A stretch of DNA of 64,000 nucleotides from Umezawaea sp042738955 (GTDB lineage Bacteria; Actinomycetota; Actinomycetes; Mycobacteriales; Pseudonocardiaceae), in NCBI RefSeq assembly GCF_042738955.1, contig NZ_JBHYHC010000020.1:1-64000 (forward strand), in the 5' to 3' direction. The translations under genes and the position numbers were made by a program. How positions within the stretch are numbered: the stretch's first letter is position 1; each line of letters begins with the position of its first letter. The notes under the pieces were generated by a model. It worked only from the letters and a program-made list of their open reading frames with translations. It was not told the DNA's origin and made no database searches. Positions 59,706 to 64,000 of the stretch are shown here, piece by piece.

Positions 59706-60080
59706 TCAGGAGGCTGAACCCGCACCCACCAGCCCGGTAAGGGCGGCGTGTGCCGACGGCAGGTCCGGGAACGTCGTGAGCACCCCGTCCAGCCCGCTCA
59801 GCGCGAGCGGCAGCAGGACGCTGCGGTGCGCGGCGACCACTGCCAACCGGCTGCCCACGGCCTCGGCGTGGTGGTGCGCGCGGTCCAGCGCGGTGAGCCC
59901 GGCGGCGGAGAGCAACCGCACCGAGGTCAGGTCCGCGATCACCGCCCGCGGCTTCTTGCACAGGGCGAGGCCCAGGTCGATGGCGAAGTCGGGGGCGCGG
60001 GTCATGTCGAGGTCACCGTCGGCCTCGACGACGACGAGGTCGTGGTCGTGGTCGGCCGCGGGTGAGGGGATGCGAGGCAT
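59706..60080 (-). CDS. STAS-domain protein (third copy)
   Basis: The 124-residue protein has a STAS pattern: LVVVEADGDLDMTRAPDFAIDL, AVIADLTSVRLLSAAGLTALDRAHHHA and LVVAAHRSVLLPLAL. The loop LLSAAGL has a Ser at the phospho-site. ATG 60080 follows AGGAGG. It is convergent with the HATPase gene (18-base gap). Antagonist or modulator role inferred. Confidence 0.88.
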   Translation of the reverse strand: MPRIPSPAADHDHDLVVVEADGDLDMTRAPDFAIDLGLALCKKPRAVIADLTSVRLLSAAGLTALDRAHHHAEAVGSRLAVVAAHRSVLLPLALSGLDGVLTTFPDLPSAHAALTGLVGAGSAS

Positions 60081-60486
60081 CTGTGGACCTCCTGGAGGTG
60101 GAGGCCACGAGAAAGGCGTAGTCGCCAGGCTCTGGTGAACCCGAGAACAAGGCTTCCGCGTAGCGAGAAATGCTGCTCGGACACCGGAAACGGTACGCCA
60201 CCCGGTGCCGATGCGCCCAGAAGCGCAGGTGCGGGCGCTGTGTCGGCCGGCGTGGACCGGTCGCCAGTCCCTTCCACCGGACCGCACATCGCGGTGGTCC
60301 CGCGCGACGACGACGTCGGCCGCGCTGGCCGGTCGGTCGGCGAACCGCGGAACCCCGAACGTGGTGCGGCGTCAAGCGTGCGCTGGTCGGCGAAATGGGG
60401 TTCGCCGACCAGCGCCGCAGGTTTTTGGCGCGCGGTCCAGCGCACCAGGAATAGAGCGATCAGGGAAATGAGCAGGTTTTCCGGGG
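60081..60486. other. Intergenic region between STAS gene and sugar-binding lipoprotein
   Basis: This 406-base stretch has a promoter region for the STAS gene, a strong hairpin at 60381-60414 and a partial copy of its arm (GGTCGGCGAACC near 60334). I see no gene in it. Confidence 0.5.
60381..60414 (-). terminator. 14-bp perfect hairpin after the sugar-binding lipoprotein gene
   Basis: CGCTGGTCGGCGAA (60381-60394) pairs perfectly with TTCGCCGACCAGCG (60401-60414) around a 6-base loop, 73 bases past the stop of the minus-strand lipoprotein gene. Confidence 0.65.
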
Positions 60487-61608
60487 CTATTTGATGCCGA
60501 GTTCCGTGCAGATCGCGGCGAGTTCGGGAATGCAGACGTCCGAGGCTTTCACGGCTTGCGCGTCGATGACGGACTTGACCTTGTCCTTGGTGATGAGCTG
60601 CGCGTCCAGCAGCACCGATTTCACGTCGCGGTTGGTGGTGGTGTCCTTGCTGACCGCGGTGGCGATCTTGTCGGCTCCGGCGGTGTCGCCCTTGGCCAGG
60701 AGCGCGGCCAGTTTCGCGGTCGCCTCGGCCTCCTGCTTCACGGGCTTGAAGACGGTCATGTACTGGTCGCCGCGCAGCACGGCCTGGAGGCCGTCGGGGG
60801 TGGCGTCCTGGCCGGTGACCGGCACCTTGCCGTTGAGGCTGTACTTCTTGAGGACGGTGATGACCGCGCCCGCGAGGCCGTCGTTGGCGGCGACGACACC
60901 GTCGATCTTCTGGCCGTTGCGGGTGAAGATCTGCTCGAAGACCGTGCTGCCGATGACCGGGTCCCACTTCTCGATCGGCTGGGCCTGGACGAGTTTCAGG
61001 TCGCCGGAGGCGTAGAGCGGCTTGAGGACCTTCTCCTGGCCCTCGGTGAACTGGGTGGCGTTGTTGTCGGTCGGGGCGCCTTCGATCTGGATGACCTCGG
61101 CGCCCTTCTTGTCCTTCAGCGCCGTGGAGAGGGCGGTGCCCTGGAGTTGGCCGACCTTCACGTTGTCGAACGAGACGTAGTACTTCGACGAGCCGCCCAG
61201 GTTGAGGCGGTCGTAGTCGATCACGGGGATGCCCTGCGCCTCGGCCTTGGCGGCCACGGCCGCGCCCACCGAGGAGTCCGTCGAGGCGATGATCAGGACC
61301 TTGACGCCCGCGTTGATCATGCCGTCGGCCAGGGTGGTGAACTTCTGGTTGTCCCCCTGGGCGTTCTGGATGTCGGCGTCCAACCCCTCGGCCGTGAGGG
61401 CGGCGGCGAGGAGCGGCTTGTCGAAGCCTTCCCAGCGGGCGGACGTGGTGGTCTCCGGGAGGATGACACCGACCTTCGTGCTGCCGGCGGCGCTGCCGGA
61501 CGGGCGGGAGGGAGTGGTCGGTTCGGGCGAACTGTTGGCCCCGCACGCCGTGATGGTCACGGCGAGGCCGGTGCCCACGGCGAGGAGGGCGAGTCTCCTG
61601 CTACGCAT
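60487..61608 (-). CDS. Sugar ABC transporter substrate-binding lipoprotein (XylF-like)
   Basis: The 373-residue protein has a lipoprotein signal (RRLALLAVGTGLAVTITAC, Cys ~22) and a periplasmic-binding domain of the ribose/xylose type: VGVILPETTTSARWEGFDKP, VLIIASTDSSVG, AEAQGIPVIDYDR, VVAANDGLAGAVI, VPVTGQDATPDGLQAVLRGDQYMTVFK. This is closest to D-xylose-binding XylF. The ABC ATPase and permease that should accompany it are not within the window, and its neighbours are unrelated. A perfect palindrome lies 45 bases upstream. Confidence 0.9.
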   Translation of the reverse strand: MRSRRLALLAVGTGLAVTITACGANSSPEPTTPSRPSGSAAGSTKVGVILPETTTSARWEGFDKPLLAAALTAEGLDADIQNAQGDNQKFTTLADGMINAGVKVLIIASTDSSVGAAVAAKAEAQGIPVIDYDRLNLGGSSKYYVSFDNVKVGQLQGTALSTALKDKKGAEVIQIEGAPTDNNATQFTEGQEKVLKPLYASGDLKLVQAQPIEKWDPVIGSTVFEQIFTRNGQKIDGVVAANDGLAGAVITVLKKYSLNGKVPVTGQDATPDGLQAVLRGDQYMTVFKPVKQEAEATAKLAALLAKGDTAGADKIATAVSKDTTTNRDVKSVLLDAQLITKDKVKSVIDAQAVKASDVCIPELAAICTELGIK

Positions 61609-61652
61609 CCGTCATTCCTTTCGGACTGCACTGTTCGAAGGGCGGGCGGAGA

Positions 61653-61671
61653 ATGTTGTGGTGCACAACAT
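61653..61671. promoter_or_regulatory. 19-bp palindrome upstream of the sugar-binding lipoprotein
   Basis: ATGTTGTG-GTG-CACAACAT is an exact dyad with 8-base arms and a 3-base centre, 45 bases before the lipoprotein start. Its position and form fit a LacI- or ROK-type sugar repressor site. The 310-base gap it lies in (61609-61918) contains no gene I can support. Confidence 0.65.
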
Positions 61672-61918
61672 ATGCCCAACGCGCAGTGGGCCGGAACCGT
61701 GCTGAATCGATGAAGTAGCGTCCCTTCACAACGAAGGGATAACCGGGAGGCCGGGCGAATGCTGCAAATGGCACAAGGCGGTTGTCCGGGTTGCGCTGAA
61801 TGGTCGTGCGGCGCGCGAATCGTTTCCCGCTCTAGCGGCCGACTATTCCACGCCATTGGCAAATAGCCGTTGTCCGCGTCAACCGGAAGCGAAATCGCCG
61901 TGGGCCACCGTCTCGGGG

Positions 61919-62533
61919 TCACACGTCGTGGTTGCGGGCGATGCGGATCAACTCCGAGCGGCGGCGGTGGCCCAGCTTCTCGCGGATGTTCTCCAGGTGG
62001 CGGTTGACGGTGCGCACGGTGATGCCCAGGTCGTCGGCGATCTCGCGGTTGTCGTAGCCCTTCGCCAGGCAGTGCAGCACTTCCCGTTCGCGAGCGGTGA
62101 GCGCTCGGGTTTCCTGCCGCAGTGCGCCGATCAGGTGCGCGGCCAGTTCGGCGGGCAGCACGGGTCCGGTGAGGACGTCCACGACGGCTTGCGCCAGTTC
62201 GGCCGCGGTGGCCGCCTTGCTGACGCTGCCGTGCGCGCCCGCGCGGAGCGCCGCCACGAGTTCGGCGGGTCCGGCTTGGGACAGCACGAGGATCCGCACG
62301 GCGGGCAGGTGCTCGCGCAGGTACCGGATCACGTCGACGCCGTGTCCGCCCGAAGCCAGTCGCAGGTCTACCAGTGCGACGTCGGGGCGGGTCTGCTCGG
62401 CCAGGTGGCACGCGGTCGGCGTGTCGGACGCCTCGGCCACGACCACCGCCCGGCCGTCGCGCTCGAGCCCTGTTCGGACACCGTCCCTGATGACCGGGTG
62501 GTCGTCCGCCACGAGCACGCGCACCGCGGTCAT
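61919..62533 (-). CDS. NarL/LuxR-family response regulator
   Basis: The 204-residue protein has a receiver domain (VRVLVADDHPVIRDGV, phospho-acceptor Asp56 in VALVDLRLA, LVLSQAG, GSVSKAA with the Lys). A LuxR-type helix-turn-helix follows (ALTAREREVLHCLAKGYDNREIADDLGITVRTVNRHLENIREKLG). It is made with the histidine kinase; the kinase stop overlaps this ATG (ATGA). Target genes unknown. Confidence 0.95.
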   Translation of the reverse strand: MTAVRVLVADDHPVIRDGVRTGLERDGRAVVVAEASDTPTACHLAEQTRPDVALVDLRLASGGHGVDVIRYLREHLPAVRILVLSQAGPAELVAALRAGAHGSVSKAATAAELAQAVVDVLTGPVLPAELAAHLIGALRQETRALTAREREVLHCLAKGYDNREIADDLGITVRTVNRHLENIREKLGHRRRSELIRIARNHDV

Positions 62534-63678
62534 CCGCGCACCTCCAGCGCTACCGGGATGCGCAGCTCCACCTCGGTGCCCCGGCCGGGACGGCTGCGGA
62601 TCCTGGTCCGCCCGTCCAGGCGCGCCACCCTGGCGCGGACCGACAGCCGCAGGCCGAGGCCGTCGGTCCGCTCGTCCGGCTGGAAGCCGATGCCGTCGTC
62701 GCGGACGCTGACCGTGACGTGCCCGTCGTCGTGCAGGACGGTGAGCCAGACCTGCCGCGCCCGAGCGTGCTTGACGACGTTGGTCAGCAACTCCGCCGCG
62801 GCGGCCCCGATCTCGTCCACCGCGTCCCCCGGCAGCCAGACCGGTCCGCTCGCCACCAGCCGAACCGGTATCCCCTTGTGTCGTTCGACGAGCCCGGCCA
62901 GCCGGTCGCGCAGCGACACGTCACCCGGCGGTGACAGGTCGAGGTCGGAACGCGCCAGGTCCCGCAGTGAACGCTCGTGCCTGGCCATGCCCTCCGCGAC
63001 GGCTCCCAGCGCGGGCCCGTCGGACAGCTCCCCGATCCGGGCGCGGAGCCGGGCGAAGTGCTGGAGCACGTCGTCGTGGATCCGGGCGACGAGCCGTTGC
63101 CGCTCGGCCAGTTGCGCGGCCCGCTCGCCGGTGCGGGTGACCTGCCGGTGCAGTCCGTCGAGCTGCCCGGCGGCCACCCCGACCGCGCCGCCCAGCAGCA
63201 CGTAGGACAACCCCCACTCGACCATGGTCAGCACCTGGAGGAAGGACAGGCGCGCCACGTCGACCTCGTTGGCGGCGTAGGCGAACGGCAACGTGAGGCC
63301 GAGCAGCAGACCGGCGGTCGCCCCGCCCCGGACGCGGTGGACGACCCCGCACGCCGCGACCGCCGCGGTGGGGTAGGCCCCCATGAACGTGGGGTGATCG
63401 GTCAGCATCGCGCCAGGGGGGTGCACGTGGCCGTTCGCCACGACCAGCGCGATGGCCACCCCGAGGTCCACGGCGAGCACGGACCCCATCCGCCGCACGG
63501 CCGCCAACGTGAGCCACGCGGTCCAGCAGCCCGTGACGAGCAGGGCGACGCCCGCTTCCACCGGCCGCTGGACCTGCCCGCCGATCAGCGCCACCACCAG
63601 CATCCAGCCGAACGCGAGCCAGCGCAGGGCCAGCACCAGCAGCATCGGCGCCGGATGTCTCAACCTCTCCGCGGACAT
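62530..63678 (-). CDS. Sensor histidine kinase (HisKA_3/NarX-like)
   Basis: The 382-residue kinase has ~5-6 membrane helices in residues 10-170. A HisKA_3 dimerisation domain follows (QRLVARIHDDVLQHFARL, phospho-His201) and then a GHKL ATPase domain with EIGAAAAELLTNVVKHARA, RDDGIGFQPDER and GLGLRLSVRARVARLDG. The signal probably comes through the membrane helices; it lacks a large outside loop. It starts right after the stop of the upstream gene. Confidence 0.93.
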   Translation of the reverse strand: MSAERLRHPAPMLLVLALRWLAFGWMLVVALIGGQVQRPVEAGVALLVTGCWTAWLTLAAVRRMGSVLAVDLGVAIALVVANGHVHPPGAMLTDHPTFMGAYPTAAVAACGVVHRVRGGATAGLLLGLTLPFAYAANEVDVARLSFLQVLTMVEWGLSYVLLGGAVGVAAGQLDGLHRQVTRTGERAAQLAERQRLVARIHDDVLQHFARLRARIGELSDGPALGAVAEGMARHERSLRDLARSDLDLSPPGDVSLRDRLAGLVERHKGIPVRLVASGPVWLPGDAVDEIGAAAAELLTNVVKHARARQVWLTVLHDDGHVTVSVRDDGIGFQPDERTDGLGLRLSVRARVARLDGRTRIRSRPGRGTEVELRIPVALEVRG

Positions 63679-64000
63679 CTACCCGACTCGGACCGTCACC
63701 GGAGGGGACTGCCACGTGCACAGCGAGCGGCGCAAGAACTGCTTGCGGCAGGCCGCGACCTCCAGCACGTACTCCGTCGACGGCCGGAGGTCGGGCAGGG
63801 TGACCTCGTACCCCGCCACCTCGCGCGCCGCCGCGAGTTCCGGCTCCCCGCGCGGCCACCACGCCACGTTGAACGCGTCCGCGGTCCCGAACTGCCAGGC
63901 GAGGTGGATGCCGTCCGCGTCGGCGAACGCGGCGGTGACGCAGGGCCGGTCGTGCGGCGCGCACGCGCTGTCCGGTGCGCGGGAAGCGGACTGCGACTGT
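63679..64000 (-). CDS. C-terminal part of a secreted fibronectin-III-like protein (partial)
   Basis: The frame is open from the window edge to a TAG at 63679, giving the last ~106 residues of a longer protein. It reads DSACAPHDRPCVTAAFADAD, IHLAWQFGTADAFNVAWWP, then VAGYEVTLPDLRPSTEYVLEVAACRKQFL, with a beta-sandwich pattern (W at the B strand, LRPSTEYVLEV as in fibronectin type III E-F strands) and several Cys, suggesting an exported protein. It ends exactly where the histidine kinase begins. The start is outside the window. Confidence 0.65.
   Translation of the reverse strand, partial: QSQSASRAPDSACAPHDRPCVTAAFADADGIHLAWQFGTADAFNVAWWPRGEPELAAAREVAGYEVTLPDLRPSTEYVLEVAACRKQFLRRSLCTWQSPPVTVRVG

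Noticed and set aside
1..64000. tRNA, rRNA, insertion sequence or phage attachment site
   Set aside because: I looked for conserved tRNA arms, transposase motifs and flanking direct repeats and saw none that I could support.

Overview
The window is high-GC DNA (about 70%) in which almost every gene shows actinobacterial codon use, with many GTG starts and 4-base GTGA/ATGA gene overlaps. The gene content points to a filamentous actinomycete: a spore-associated protein A homologue, a mycothiol-type isomerase, an actinobacterial type of TIR protein, an RsbU/RsbV/RsbW-like partner-switching cluster, a PaaX regulator and a DUF4032 protein. My best guess is Pseudonocardiales (Saccharothrix/Lentzea/Actinosynnema-like). 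The genus is an inference, because the window has no rRNA or other marker gene.

Layout. 1-19.9 kb is ordinary accessory chromosome: a lectin-LysM protein, a lipoprotein, an MGT-type glycosyltransferase next to a PaaX regulator, an amidohydrolase, several TetR/HxlR regulators with short-chain dehydrogenases, a GH13 glucosidase, MATE and MFS exporters, and a secreted GH27 alpha-galactosidase. 20.3-24.8 kb is a complete kdpFABC potassium pump operon with a 27-residue membrane peptide in front of kdpF, closed by a strong terminator; kdpDE is not in the window. 25-31.4 kb holds a diaminopimelate-decarboxylase-like enzyme, a GDSL esterase with a ricin-type lectin domain, and a 1029-residue RHS/YD-repeat protein followed by two tiny membrane proteins.

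31.4-35.5 kb is a decaying zone. It has remnants of an FtsX-like permease, an ECF sigma factor and a NACHT NTPase. It also has a GntR-ABC transporter operon whose ATPase carries a one-base frameshift and whose permease carries an in-frame stop. 37.3-42.8 kb groups DNA-repair-type genes (an Atl1-like alkyltransferase-like protein, an AlkB-type dioxygenase, Vsr) with two related TetR repressors and an AlkB/nitroreductase/SnoaL/PEP-mutase operon. Several dyad operators sit at the repressor promoters.

The most interesting locus is 45.4-53.1 kb, a tightly coupled five-gene minus-strand operon. It encodes a TIR-NTPase-TPR protein, three full-length paralogues that each carry an N-terminal HExxH motif plus a downstream conserved Glu, and a 178-residue protein I do not recognise. 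I infer a STAND/NLR-like conflict (probably anti-phage) system with putative metallopeptidase effectors.

53.4-55.7 kb is a TetR-controlled SDR/epoxide-hydrolase pair with a perfect 9+9 dyad operator. 55.8-60.1 kb is a stress-signalling module: PP2C phosphatase, cobalamin-binding-type protein, three STAS proteins and an anti-sigma kinase. 60.5-64 kb has an orphan sugar-binding lipoprotein under a 19-bp palindrome, a NarL-type two-component system, and the end of a secreted protein cut by the window edge.
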